NCBI GenBank assembly: GCA_045588655.1
Contig: JAZNEP010000007.1
Coordinates: 97,955-161,954, forward strand
Source of the DNA: SVFI01 sp045588655
GTDB lineage: Bacteria; Bacillota; Clostridia; Lachnospirales; Lachnospiraceae
Direction: 5' to 3'
DNA length: 64,000 bases
Shown: positions 55,840 to 64,000 of the stretch, one piece after another
Position numbering within the stretch: the first letter of the stretch is position 1
Layout: each line of letters starts with the position of its first letter
Notes under the pieces: generated by a model
What the model was told of the DNA's origin: nothing
Database searches by the model: none
The model's input: only the letters and a program-made list of their open reading frames with translations
Position numbers and translations under genes: made by a program

Positions 55840-56576
55840 TAAAAACTCTCCTTCTCCGCTATTGCAACGGCCTCCTCAATAGTCATACCGTAAAAATCAG
55901 ACGCTGCAAACCAGCGACCTGATTTTCCGTCATCAACAAAGGCTCCGACTACCACTCCGGGAATAGCACTTGCAGGATCATTTGGTGCATGTTCTCCACC
56001 AAGGTCTGTTCTGCACCAACCCGGATCAGCGAGACTCAATATAATGTCAGTTCCTTCGTATTTTGATCCAAGGTCAATCGTCACTTTATCCAGCGCGGCT
56101 TTGCTTGCAGAGTATCCTGCCTGCTGCGGATCAAGCTGAATACCGCTTGATGTATTGACGATTCTCCCAAATCCTCTCTCTTCCATCTTTGGAAGAAAAT
56201 GATAACATATAAGCATTGGCGCCATTGTGTTAATTTTAAAGCTAATCTCATAATCCGACATTGGCGTTTTCAAATATTCATCACGGTATGCAACCTGCAC
56301 TCCGGCATTATTTAATACAATATCAATCTGTGTTCCCTTTTCTTCAATCTCGGTCAGCATTTTTTCAATCTGATCAAAATCAGATAATTCCGCTGTCACA
56401 ACATATGCTTCCACACCTTCTGACCGCACAATATCAAGAATTTTCTGACAATGTTCTTCTCTTCTGGCATGCAGAACAAGGTTACATCCCTGCTGTGCCA
56501 TAAATCTGGCTGCATGAAAGCCGATTCCTCTGCTTGCTCCTGTAATCAGTGCCCATTTTCCTCTTACATCTACCAT
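55839..56576 (-). CDS. Short-chain dehydrogenase/reductase
   Basis: A 245-aa classical SDR. It has the cofactor motif TGASRGIGFHAA, the NNAG motif (VLNNAGVQ), and the YxxxK catalytic pair in GYSASKAALDK with Ser at STSSGI. The likely role is NAD(P)-dependent oxidation or reduction of a carbohydrate or related alcohol, from its context; substrate unknown. GGGAGG precedes the ATG. It overlaps the galK start by a base. Confidence 0.9.
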   Translation of the reverse strand: MVDVRGKWALITGASRGIGFHAARFMAQQGCNLVLHARREEHCQKILDIVRSEGVEAYVVTAELSDFDQIEKMLTEIEEKGTQIDIVLNNAGVQVAYRDEYLKTPMSDYEISFKINTMAPMLICYHFLPKMEERGFGRIVNTSSGIQLDPQQAGYSASKAALDKVTIDLGSKYEGTDIILSLADPGWCRTDLGGEHAPNDPASAIPGVVVGAFVDDGKSGRWFAASDFYGMTIEEAVAIAEKESF

Positions 56577-56673
56577 AACAATATACCTCCCATTTCTGTG
56601 ATTTTATCATTCGAAAAGAGATATCGCAACCTATTTGCATCAGTGTATTTAACTAAAAAACAAATTTGCACTT

Positions 56674-58440
56674 TTAAATTTTTGTGTCAAACAAACCACA
56701 AAAACTATCAATCGGATCTATTCCGGTGAATGCTTCTTTTCCTTCCAAAAGCTTGTCCACAAGTGCATCGAGTGTACTATCTTTGCTATCGTAGGTATTA
56801 ATATACGTCCTTGCCATCGGTATGTCTGCAAGCATGGTTGGTTGTCCGCAGCCAATGACTATCACCGGTATTTCAAACACATACCACGGTATCTCTCCTC
56901 CACCTTTTGACATACCAAAACTTGGGCGACCATTTGGCACATCGCAAAGTGTAATTACAAGATCCATATCCTTCACAAAATCTGCAATAGCATTTTTACC
57001 TGCAAAATAAATATTCAGGCTTGGCTTTTCACCCTCAGCAATCTGTTTCTTCATTTTATCAATCGGACTTTCATAAATAAACGTATCAAATCCTTTTTCG
57101 CAAAGCTTCTTTTTCAGCTCCTCGGCGGGATTTCCCCCACCCATCCCCATCATTTTCATTAGATCACTCATTGCACCGCCGGCTCCTTTTACATGAACAA
57201 TCATAATGCGGCGATAACGCTGCGGGGTAAGTGGTAATACATCATCATCTTTATATTTTACCAACGTAATCGCATCTTTACTGATTGCCTCCTGCATCTG
57301 CAAATGCGACGCTTTATTTAGTGTGTTCATTATCATTTCCGGCTGTGGCACCAAATCTTCTTTCGCTTTTTTATGAAGCCCCATACGCGCTTTCAGCCCT
57401 AAAATCCTCATCAATGCTTCTGTCATTCTTTCCTCACTAATTACGCCTTCTCTGTATGCATTTAACATCGTTGTGAAATCTTCTTCCGGATCATTAAAAA
57501 ACAGAAACATATCACATCCCGCATTGATGGAGCGTGGAAGCATTTCACTTCTCTTCATACGGTTTGTCATAGCTACCATATGAGATGCATCTGTCACTAC
57601 CATACCATTAAATCCAAGTTTATCTCGCAAAAGCGTTGTCATTATTTCGGGACTTAATGTAGCCGGCATAATATCTTCATCTTCCAATTGCGGATTGATT
57701 GCCTTTGCATATTCCGGCATCAGAATATGGCCTCCCATGATGGCATCCAAATCATTTTGAATGAGTGCATGATATACCTGTCCATACGTTGCATCCCACT
57801 GTCTGACATCAAAATAATTGACATTATTCGATATATGCGCATCTCTAAAATCCTGTCCGTTTCCCGGAAAATGTTTTGCTGCACATGCAAATCCGGGTAT
57901 GGTGTGTGCACCTTTTAAATATTCTACACTCATAGACGCAACACGCTCCGGATCATTTCCGAATGCACGTCCTATCACCTCGGTATTTTCCCAGTGATAA
58001 GCAATATCACATACAGGAGCAAACGCCATATTACATCCGATTGCCGCAGCCTCCTCATTTGCCATCTTTCCAAGCTGAAATGCATAATTTTTATTGTCCG
58101 TGGCTCCAATTTTTACACCCGCACCGATAAATGTTCCATCTGTACATGCTCCATCTCCGCCCGCCTCTGTATTGCATGCAATAAAAACCGGAATCTTTGC
58201 ATATTTTTGAAGTTTTCTGTTTTGCTCCTGAATGTCTTTGCCCGGGGCTGGATTATAACGACAACCACCCAAATGATATTTTTCCATCAATTCTTTTAAA
58301 TGCTCTTCCTCATGCGATGAAGTGAGCTGAAAAAATAATTGTCCCACTTTCTCCTCTGCTGTCATGGATGCAATTGTATCCTGTACCCATTTCACATCCG
58401 CATCTGCTAAATAATACGGTCTTGCTTTCAAATCAACCAT
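56674..58440 (-). CDS. Glycoside hydrolase family 3, beta-N-acetylhexosaminidase-like
   Basis: A 588-aa GH3 enzyme without a signal peptide. The catalytic domain has VGQLFFQLTS and the NagZ-type loop KHFPGNGQDFRDAH (residues 189-202; the D-x-H acid/base dyad is Asp200-His202), with nucleophile Asp284 in VVTDASHM. A second alpha/beta domain (about 380-588) ends with the FCGLFDTKI tail. The dyad on the loop is a hallmark of N-acetylglucosaminidases or the related phosphorylases, so a hexosamine substrate is likely; it acts in the cytoplasm, after import. AGGAG precedes the ATG. Confidence 0.9.
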   Translation of the reverse strand: MVDLKARPYYLADADVKWVQDTIASMTAEEKVGQLFFQLTSSHEEEHLKELMEKYHLGGCRYNPAPGKDIQEQNRKLQKYAKIPVFIACNTEAGGDGACTDGTFIGAGVKIGATDNKNYAFQLGKMANEEAAAIGCNMAFAPVCDIAYHWENTEVIGRAFGNDPERVASMSVEYLKGAHTIPGFACAAKHFPGNGQDFRDAHISNNVNYFDVRQWDATYGQVYHALIQNDLDAIMGGHILMPEYAKAINPQLEDEDIMPATLSPEIMTTLLRDKLGFNGMVVTDASHMVAMTNRMKRSEMLPRSINAGCDMFLFFNDPEEDFTTMLNAYREGVISEERMTEALMRILGLKARMGLHKKAKEDLVPQPEMIMNTLNKASHLQMQEAISKDAITLVKYKDDDVLPLTPQRYRRIMIVHVKGAGGAMSDLMKMMGMGGGNPAEELKKKLCEKGFDTFIYESPIDKMKKQIAEGEKPSLNIYFAGKNAIADFVKDMDLVITLCDVPNGRPSFGMSKGGGEIPWYVFEIPVIVIGCGQPTMLADIPMARTYINTYDSKDSTLDALVDKLLEGKEAFTGIDPIDSFCGLFDTKI

Positions 58441-58452
58441 TTTGCCATCTCC

Positions 58453-59304
58453 TTATCTCAGATTCTCAAAAAAAAGCTGCTCTTTCTCTTTTTGATATGA
58501 TCCACAATACATTTCTTCATTTAACTTACGGACTGCTGATGTTTTAAACTCCATCCATGATTCTTTCTCACGTCCAACCAAAATAGGAAAGAATTGAACA
58601 TCATTTACTTTCGCTGCTTCAAAATCTCCCGGAGCATCACCGACCATTAATACATGTTCCTTTTTATACCCTTTCGATATGAGCATTTCAATGCAATCTC
58701 TTTTACTACCGACATCCTGTGTCATAATGATATCTACATGTTCCAACAAATCGTATTTTTGCCATTCCTCTATAACTGCTTCACGATTCGCTGATGAGAC
58801 GATAGCGATATCTCCATATCGGTTAGCAAAAGCTAACGCCTCTCTTGCTGCTTCAAACGGTTGTTTCTCATCAAACGTAATTTCTCGTATTTTTTCATTT
58901 ACACGGATCGACCACGAAAGTGCTTTTTTCAAGCAAATCGCATCTAGATTTTCTTCTTTCTCGATAACATCTTTTAACGAAGATTCAGATAATTCAGAAC
59001 TTTGCAAAACCCAGTTTTCTAATTTTGACAATCCTTCAATTTGACAATAGCGATCATCAATTTCTCTTAATGCCATTGCCAAACCTTTGAACCTGTTTAT
59101 TCCACGTGTTCTGCTATATAAATTCATCTCATTCCATCGCTTCAAAATTGGCTTTTCCCACTCTGAGAGTTCCCACTCTTGTACCAAACATGGTCCGAAA
59201 CATTGAATATGCTTCAGATTCATGGTATCCATCACACATCCGTCAGAATCAATACAAAACAAGCATTTTTTCTTTTTTTTATATTTATCCGGTGCGCTAT
59301 ACAT
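58453..59304 (-). CDS. HAD-superfamily hydrolase
   Basis: A 283-aa haloacid-dehalogenase-like phosphatase. Motif I is FCIDSDGCVMDT (nucleophile and acid Asp), motif II is IAIVSSANREAV, and motif IV is HVLMVGDAPGDFEAAK. A helical cap is between motif I and II. It could dephosphorylate a sugar phosphate in the pathway. AGAGGTGACC precedes the ATG. It is the second gene of the operon that starts with the transporter. Confidence 0.88.
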   Translation of the reverse strand: MYSAPDKYKKKKKCLFCIDSDGCVMDTMNLKHIQCFGPCLVQEWELSEWEKPILKRWNEMNLYSRTRGINRFKGLAMALREIDDRYCQIEGLSKLENWVLQSSELSESSLKDVIEKEENLDAICLKKALSWSIRVNEKIREITFDEKQPFEAAREALAFANRYGDIAIVSSANREAVIEEWQKYDLLEHVDIIMTQDVGSKRDCIEMLISKGYKKEHVLMVGDAPGDFEAAKVNDVQFFPILVGREKESWMEFKTSAVRKLNEEMYCGSYQKEKEQLFFENLR

Positions 59305-59351
59305 AGGTCACCTCTTTCCAATCATTCTTTGATTATTTCTTACTCTTCCAT

Positions 59352-60743
59352 TTATTCCTGTTCTTCATGTCTTTTTTCTGCCAGTATACGCACATTCTCT
59401 TCTACTCGTTTCTTTCCTAACGGATAAAAGAATGCAAGCACTAATGCAAGCAAAACAAATCCAATTGCCGGTACTAAACACGTGATATCATATATACTGT
59501 TCACAACGTCTTTATCGTACGCCGTTGCCTGTGAGTAACCTATTGCTGTTAAAAGTGCCCCTGAAACTCCTGACGATGCAGCCTGTCCCAGCTTTCTTGC
59601 AAATGAATAAATCGCATAAATGGTTCCGTCTTCACGACTTCCTGTCTTTACTTCCGTATCATCAATCACATCTGTAATCATTGCCCAGCTAATCAGACTG
59701 AACACGCCAAGTCCTATATACGCAATTGCAAATATTCCTACGAAAACCCATGCATTGTCTGTGTGAATGAAATACGCAACGCCATACGCAGCTGCACCAA
59801 TGATAGACGCTGCAATTGCAAGTTCTTTTCGCCCAAAACGCTGTGATAATTTCACAGTGAAGGCCGCACAGACTAGTGTAACCACAACCCCTACCAAACC
59901 GGAAAACGACTGCGCCTGCACATTTTGAAAATAGTTTGGGAACACATATGTGGCCATCTGCTGTGATGTCAGCTGTACGAGTAACATACAGATGGATGCT
60001 AGAACAATACCAATCAGTGCACGATTTTTGATTAATCCGCCTAGCATCTGTCCTAGATCAAATTTGTCTTTCTTCTGATCGATTTTGACACGTTCGGTCA
60101 CCATGTTATAGCAAAGGAGATAGCAGACTACCGATCCAACGGAACAAATCAATGCCGCCACCGTCATTTTATTCCCATCCAAAATCTGATTTCCTGCTTC
60201 ATCCTCATAAAACACAAGCAATGGTAATACCACGCCGATAAATGTTCCTGCAAGCGATGCTCCAATTGTCCTCCAGTTGGACAATGATGCCCTGTCTTTT
60301 GGTTGTGGTGAAACAGCCGATGCCATGGACCCATACGGAATGTTAATACTGGTATAAAACACACTTCCCCAAAGGATGTATGTAAAAAACATCCAGAAAA
60401 TTTTAAATCCCATCGGCATATCTTTAAACCATGTCGCATACATCAAAAACGAAGATACCGCTACTGGTCCGCACATTCGTCGAATCCATGGAAGAAATTT
60501 TCCTTTCCTCCCGGATTTTGACCTGTCAACAATCTGCCCCATTGCCACATCCGTAAATGCATCCACAAAACGGGCCAACATCATCATAATACCTATTAAC
60601 CCAACAGAAACTCCCATAACATCCGAATAGAATTTCATTAGCATCATGCTTGATAATATAAAGGTAAAATCATTCCCAAAATCCCCAAACATATATCCCA
60701 GCTTATCCCTAAACCCAAACGGTTGCTTATTTGTGTTGCTCAT
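59352..60743 (-). CDS. Glycoside-pentoside-hexuronide (GPH) family sugar:cation symporter
   Basis: A 463-aa MFS protein of the GPH family with about twelve membrane segments. The N-terminus (GFRDKLGYMFGDFGNDFTF) and MMMLARFVDAFTDVAMGQIVDRS with GRKGKFLPWI are diagnostic of MelB/XynB-like transporters. It probably imports an oligosaccharide for the GH3 enzyme. I start at the ATG at 60743, which has AGGAGG six bases upstream; a long upstream frame extension is not real. It is the first gene of the operon; the -10 on the minus strand (TATACT, 60791-60796) has a poor -35, as expected for activator control. Confidence 0.93.
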   Translation of the reverse strand: MSNTNKQPFGFRDKLGYMFGDFGNDFTFILSSMMLMKFYSDVMGVSVGLIGIMMMLARFVDAFTDVAMGQIVDRSKSGRKGKFLPWIRRMCGPVAVSSFLMYATWFKDMPMGFKIFWMFFTYILWGSVFYTSINIPYGSMASAVSPQPKDRASLSNWRTIGASLAGTFIGVVLPLLVFYEDEAGNQILDGNKMTVAALICSVGSVVCYLLCYNMVTERVKIDQKKDKFDLGQMLGGLIKNRALIGIVLASICMLLVQLTSQQMATYVFPNYFQNVQAQSFSGLVGVVVTLVCAAFTVKLSQRFGRKELAIAASIIGAAAYGVAYFIHTDNAWVFVGIFAIAYIGLGVFSLISWAMITDVIDDTEVKTGSREDGTIYAIYSFARKLGQAASSGVSGALLTAIGYSQATAYDKDVVNSIYDITCLVPAIGFVLLALVLAFFYPLGKKRVEENVRILAEKRHEEQE

Positions 60744-60923
60744 TTTTTCCTCCTTTTTCATGAACAATCTTTTATCATTTTCTTTTGCGTAGTATATCTG
60801 TCTTTGTATTTTTTCTATTATTTTTACCAATACTTCTACTAAATTATTCGTTTTATAAGCTATTATTTGATTTATCAGTTTATTAACTCTATCACCTGAC
60901 TTATTAATAGAAGGAGATCTTTT
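60744..60923. promoter_or_regulatory. Divergent control region between the GPH operon and araC
   Basis: The 180-base AT-rich region must hold both promoters. TATACT (60791-60796, minus strand) is a good -10 without a -35. A TTGATT...TATCAC pair (60867-60895, plus) is weak. No AraC site can be assigned. Confidence 0.4.
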
Positions 60924-62162
60924 ATGCCATTTCAAAAAGAGCTGAATTTCACCCAAAAACTATTAGAGCATTTTCGCATCCGTTTTCGCTATCTTACAGC
61001 GGATACGCTGAAAAATCTTTCTTCTTCTGATAAAGAAGGGCTTGCATACATTTGCAATTTTCAATACGATCCTGAGCAAACGTTTCAATTCCTGGAAGAA
61101 CACTGTTTGTCAAATATGATTTATCGGCTAAAAAATGTTTTTTTATGCCACTACATTCTCTTGCGACTTCCTCATGTAAGCAACACCACTTTCTTGCTCA
61201 TCGGCCCCTATCTTCTTGAACCGGTCAAAAAAAGTGACATCTACCATCTTGCAGAACGATTACATGTAATTCCCTCCAATCTCTGTTTACTCCAACAGTT
61301 TTACAGCCATATACCTGTTCTAAGCGATGAAAACATCTTATTTACACTACTTTATACTTTGGGAGAATATTTGTGGGATGGCACCGAACGTTTTTCCGTT
61401 AGCGATGACTTTCCTCTATTTTCATATGCTCCTTTTACATTTTTTCCGTTTATGGAACAAACTTCAGAAGAAGCTCTTAGCAGCATACGCATTATGGAAG
61501 CCCGCTACGAAATAGAGTCCGGTCTCATACAGGCAGTTAGCAATGGAAATCTTCCTAAAGCCGAATTATATTTTTCGCAGTTCACTTCGATGCAATTGGA
61601 ACCTCGTACAGAAAACCCGGTTCGTGATTACAAAAACTATGCCATTATACTCAACACATTACTTCGTAAGGCGGCTGAATATGGCGCTGTACATCCCATA
61701 CAAATCGATGCTGTTTCCACTCAGTATGCCCGAAAAATAGAATTAATAACCTCGCGTAGTTCATTTCTTTCGCTTGCTCGCAGCATGATTCGAAACTACT
61801 GCTTTATTGTGAAAAATCATTCCTTAAAGAACTATTCCATTCTGGTTCGAAAAGTCATAAGCACTATTCTTTATGATCTTTCTGCTGATCTTAGTCTGCG
61901 AACATTGGCCTCTCATTTCCATGTTACTTCGAGCTACCTGTCTACCTTGTTTAGAAAAGAAACCGGTTTCACTCTCACAGAATATGTAAATCGAAAACGC
62001 ATAGAACATGCTGTTTTCCTCCTGAATTCTACTGATATGCAGATCCAAACCATAGCAAGCTATTGTGGCATCCCTGATGTGAACTATTTTTCTAAATTAT
62101 TTAAAAAACACATCGGTCAGACGCCGAAAGAATATCGAAAAAATGTCATGCATTCTAAATAA
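60924..62162 (+). CDS. AraC-family transcriptional regulator
   Basis: A 412-aa regulator. The C-terminal 100 residues carry two helix-turn-helix motifs: DLSLRTLASHFHVTSSYLSTLFRKETG and QTIASYCGIPDVNYFSKLFKKHIG, followed by TPKEYRK. The N-terminal 300 residues are a long ligand or signal domain of the type common in Lachnospiraceae, without recognised motif. AAGGAG precedes the ATG. It faces the GPH-GH3-galK operon and is the likely activator. Confidence 0.93.
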   Translation: MPFQKELNFTQKLLEHFRIRFRYLTADTLKNLSSSDKEGLAYICNFQYDPEQTFQFLEEHCLSNMIYRLKNVFLCHYILLRLPHVSNTTFLLIGPYLLEPVKKSDIYHLAERLHVIPSNLCLLQQFYSHIPVLSDENILFTLLYTLGEYLWDGTERFSVSDDFPLFSYAPFTFFPFMEQTSEEALSSIRIMEARYEIESGLIQAVSNGNLPKAELYFSQFTSMQLEPRTENPVRDYKNYAIILNTLLRKAAEYGAVHPIQIDAVSTQYARKIELITSRSSFLSLARSMIRNYCFIVKNHSLKNYSILVRKVISTILYDLSADLSLRTLASHFHVTSSYLSTLFRKETGFTLTEYVNRKRIEHAVFLLNSTDMQIQTIASYCGIPDVNYFSKLFKKHIGQTPKEYRKNVMHSK

Positions 62163-62183
62163 ATGCTTTTCAATTTTTTCACA

Positions 62184-62219
62184 AAAAACCAGCTTAAGTA
62201 CTCACTTAAGCCGGTTTTT
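62184..62219. terminator. Bidirectional terminator between araC and uxaC
   Basis: AACC-GCTTAAGT and ACTTAAGC-GGTT (62188-62215) form a stem with one mismatch, flanked by A-runs and T-runs, so it works for both converging genes. Confidence 0.88.
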
Positions 62220-62248
62220 CTTCTTCATCCCATCCTACAATTGGTTAT

Positions 62249-63655
62249 CTACAAATCGAAGCTGAAGTATCTTACTGCATTGTTGTAAGAAATCCCTTTC
62301 ACAATTTTTTCGAGTATTTTATAATCTGCGGGATATTCCCCGTTTTCTACCCAGCCTCCGATAAGCTCGCACATAATCCTGCGGAAATACTCATGTCTCG
62401 TATATGACAAAAAGCTTCGGGAGTCTGTCACCATACCCACAAAATTACCAAGCAGTCCAAGACTTGCAAGACTTGTCATCTGCTCCTGCATTCCCAGTTT
62501 ATGGTCATTGAACCACCATGCACTTCCCTGCTGAATCTTTCCGATGGCTGAGGAATTCTGGAAACATCCGATAATCGTACCGATGGCAGCATTATCAATC
62601 GGATTGAGGGAATAAATAATCGTTTTCGGAAGATCATCCGTGATATCAAGCGCATTTAAAAAATCTGCAAGCTTCGCTGACGGCATGTAATTGCTGATGC
62701 AGTCCACACCCGTATCCGGTCCGATGGAGCGGAACACTCTCTGACTGTTATCGCGCTTTACACCAAAATGAAGCTGCATTACCCAGTCACGCTTGTGGTA
62801 TTCTTTGCCCATCTCTATCATAAAGGCAGTTTTAAACTTCGCCTCTTCCACTTCGGACACCGCTTCATCCGCCAGTCTTTTGGCAAAAATCTGTTCCACC
62901 TCCGCAGCTGTTGCCGGTGCATACATCACATACGCCATTCCATGGTCAGAAATATTGCATCCCATAGATGCAAAGAATTCGATACGATTCTTTAACGCCT
63001 CTACAAGTGAGGCAAAGCTGTCAATTTTAACGCCACTCACTTCGCTTAAGCGTGCAAGATAATCCGGGTAATCCGGTTTTTCAAGACACATCGCCTTGTC
63101 CGGTCTCCATGCTGGAAGAACCTGTGCATCAAAACTGTCATCCTCGGCCAACTTTTTATGCCACTCCAAAGAATCAATCGGATCATCTGTCGTACAAAGT
63201 AATCTGACATTCGAACATTTAATAAGATTTCTAGCAGACATGTCAACCTGAGCTAACTTTCTATTACATATTTTCCATACAGCTTCCGCTGTCTCTGCGT
63301 TTAATAGCCCATCGTATCCGAAGTAGCGCTGCAGTTCCAAATGACTCCAATGATATAATGGATTTCCGATTGCCATTTCAAGCGTTTCTGCCCATTTTTG
63401 GAACTTTTCTCTATCCGATGCATCGCCTGTAATGTATTTTTCATCAACACCATTCGAACGCATCTGTCTCCATTTATAATGATCTGCTCCGAGCCATACC
63501 TGTGTAATATTCTCAAACTTACGGTCCTCGTAAATTTCCTGCGAATTGATATGACAGTGATAATCTACAATCGGCATAACGGATGCATACTCATGATATA
63601 ACTTCTTTGCTGTCTCGGTAGACAGCAAGAAGTCTTTGTCCATAAATGCTTTCAT
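62249..63655 (-). CDS. uxaC: Glucuronate isomerase
   Basis: UxaC (468 aa) converts D-glucuronate to D-fructuronate or galacturonate to tagaturonate. Family text: MPIVDYHCHINSQEIYED, DHYKWRQMRSNGVDE, LLCTTDDPIDSLEWH, and FVGMVTDSRSFLSYTRHEYFRR. Length is normal. GGAGG precedes the ATG. It is followed by a bidirectional terminator and preceded by kdgK at 15 bases, so both belong to a hexuronate operon extending beyond the right edge. Confidence 0.97.
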   Translation of the reverse strand: MKAFMDKDFLLSTETAKKLYHEYASVMPIVDYHCHINSQEIYEDRKFENITQVWLGADHYKWRQMRSNGVDEKYITGDASDREKFQKWAETLEMAIGNPLYHWSHLELQRYFGYDGLLNAETAEAVWKICNRKLAQVDMSARNLIKCSNVRLLCTTDDPIDSLEWHKKLAEDDSFDAQVLPAWRPDKAMCLEKPDYPDYLARLSEVSGVKIDSFASLVEALKNRIEFFASMGCNISDHGMAYVMYAPATAAEVEQIFAKRLADEAVSEVEEAKFKTAFMIEMGKEYHKRDWVMQLHFGVKRDNSQRVFRSIGPDTGVDCISNYMPSAKLADFLNALDITDDLPKTIIYSLNPIDNAAIGTIIGCFQNSSAIGKIQQGSAWWFNDHKLGMQEQMTSLASLGLLGNFVGMVTDSRSFLSYTRHEYFRRIMCELIGGWVENGEYPADYKILEKIVKGISYNNAVRYFSFDL

Positions 63656-63669
63656 TTTACAGCCTCCGA

Positions 63670-64000
63670 TTATCTATGAACTCGGCCGGAACCGTCTCCG
63701 CCTGCAAGCTTTTCTACCTCTTCCATTGTAACCATGTTGTAGTCACCTTCGATGGAATGTTTCAGACAGGAAGCTGCTACTGCAAATTCAATCGTGCGCT
63801 GCGCATCATAGCCGGAAAGCTGTGCCGCTATCAGTCCGCCTCCGAAGCTGTCACCACCACCCACGCGGTCTACGATATGCATCTTGTATTTCTTGCTGAA
63901 ATAATAATCATTCCCATCATAGAGCATAGCCGACCAGTTGTTGTCGTTTGCAGAAAGGGATTCGCGAAGTGTGATTGCTACTTTCTCAAAACCAAATCGG
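63670..64000 (-). CDS. kdgK: 2-dehydro-3-deoxygluconokinase-type PfkB sugar kinase (partial, C-terminal part)
   Basis: The C-terminal ~109 residues of a ribokinase-family enzyme; the start is beyond the right edge. The frame continues from 63927 to the edge (ITLRESLSANDNNWSAML). The anion hole and catalytic base motif is DRVGGGDSFGGGLIA, close to the DTxGAGDxF pattern of PfkB kinases. Next to uxaC, a KDG kinase is the likely call; other PfkB sugar kinases are possible. Stop is TAA at 63670-63672. Confidence 0.82.
   Translation of the reverse strand, partial: RFGFEKVAITLRESLSANDNNWSAMLYDGNDYYFSKKYKMHIVDRVGGGDSFGGGLIAAQLSGYDAQRTIEFAVAASCLKHSIEGDYNMVTMEEVEKLAGGDGSGRVHR

Noticed and set aside
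59352..60956. Longer GPH transporter with 71 extra N-terminal residues
   Set aside because: The extension is not membrane-like or conserved, crosses the control region, and the ATG at 60743 has AGGAGG.
1..64000. CRISPR, tRNA, IS or prophage
   Set aside because: No repeat-spacer arrays, cloverleaf sequences, transposase or phage genes were seen by eye.

Overview
The window looks like chromosome from a motile, strictly anaerobic Clostridia member, most likely Lachnospiraceae (Roseburia/Lachnospira/Agathobacter-like). The evidence is the AT-rich sequence with AGGAGG ribosome binding sites, an Rnf complex, a sodium-pump biotin decarboxylase operon, a fused 2-hydroxyacyl-CoA dehydratase activase, eukaryote-type GlyRS, an M16C peptidase, chemotaxis genes and hexuronate use. 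The genus is not certain. Nearly all genes are on the minus strand. The plus-strand exceptions are the RNase H-like gene (2088), the activase (42051) and the AraC regulator (60924). I see no tRNA, rRNA, CRISPR array, IS element or prophage.

Layout. 1-2 kb: start of the rnf operon (rnfC, partial rnfD), divergent from an RNase H-like exonuclease. 3.3-8.3 kb: cheR, then a housekeeping run yhiN-cmk-ispH-rpsA in which rpsA overlaps the end of ispH. 8.3-10.4 kb: RpiR regulator, TetR regulator and a 4HBT thioesterase, with shared candidate TetR operators. 10.7-16 kb: a five-gene sodium-translocating biotin decarboxylase operon that combines a 12S-type carboxyltransferase with a 5S-type oxaloacetate/pyruvate carboxyltransferase, a separate biotin carrier, the beta membrane pump and an unusual lipoprotein-type gamma subunit. 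16-23.8 kb: two D-Ala-D-Ala carboxypeptidases, a secreted transglutaminase/leucine-rich-repeat protein, scpA-scpB, a phosphoesterase and a cytidylate-kinase-like protein. 23.8-28.8 kb: a complete Liv branched-chain amino acid ABC importer behind a near-consensus promoter with repeats at its start site.

28.9-41.8 kb: rpsU, alaS, glyS, a lipoprotein, recO, a YqzL-like gene, era, a DUF4349 lipoprotein whose end overlaps era by about 150 bases, an M16C peptidase, then a little-known trio: an unrecognised 141-aa protein, a truncated RpoD-like protein and a catalytically degenerate rhomboid-like protein. 42-46.3 kb: the 1425-aa activase. 46.4-54.5 kb: membrane proteins, a chemotaxis receptor fused to PilZ, metA (acetyl type), ligA, an RluF-type pseudouridine synthase, and an unknown gene behind a sigma-28-like promoter. 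54.5-62.2 kb: a sugar locus (galK, SDR, GH3 hexosaminidase, HAD phosphatase, GPH transporter) opposite an AraC activator. 62.2-64 kb: uxaC and partial kdgK for hexuronate catabolism.

The most unusual items are the RpoD fragment with its translationally overlapping partner, the sigma-28-like promoter with repeats before the unknown gene, the TetR operator set, the DUF4349/era overlap, and the mixed decarboxylase operon.
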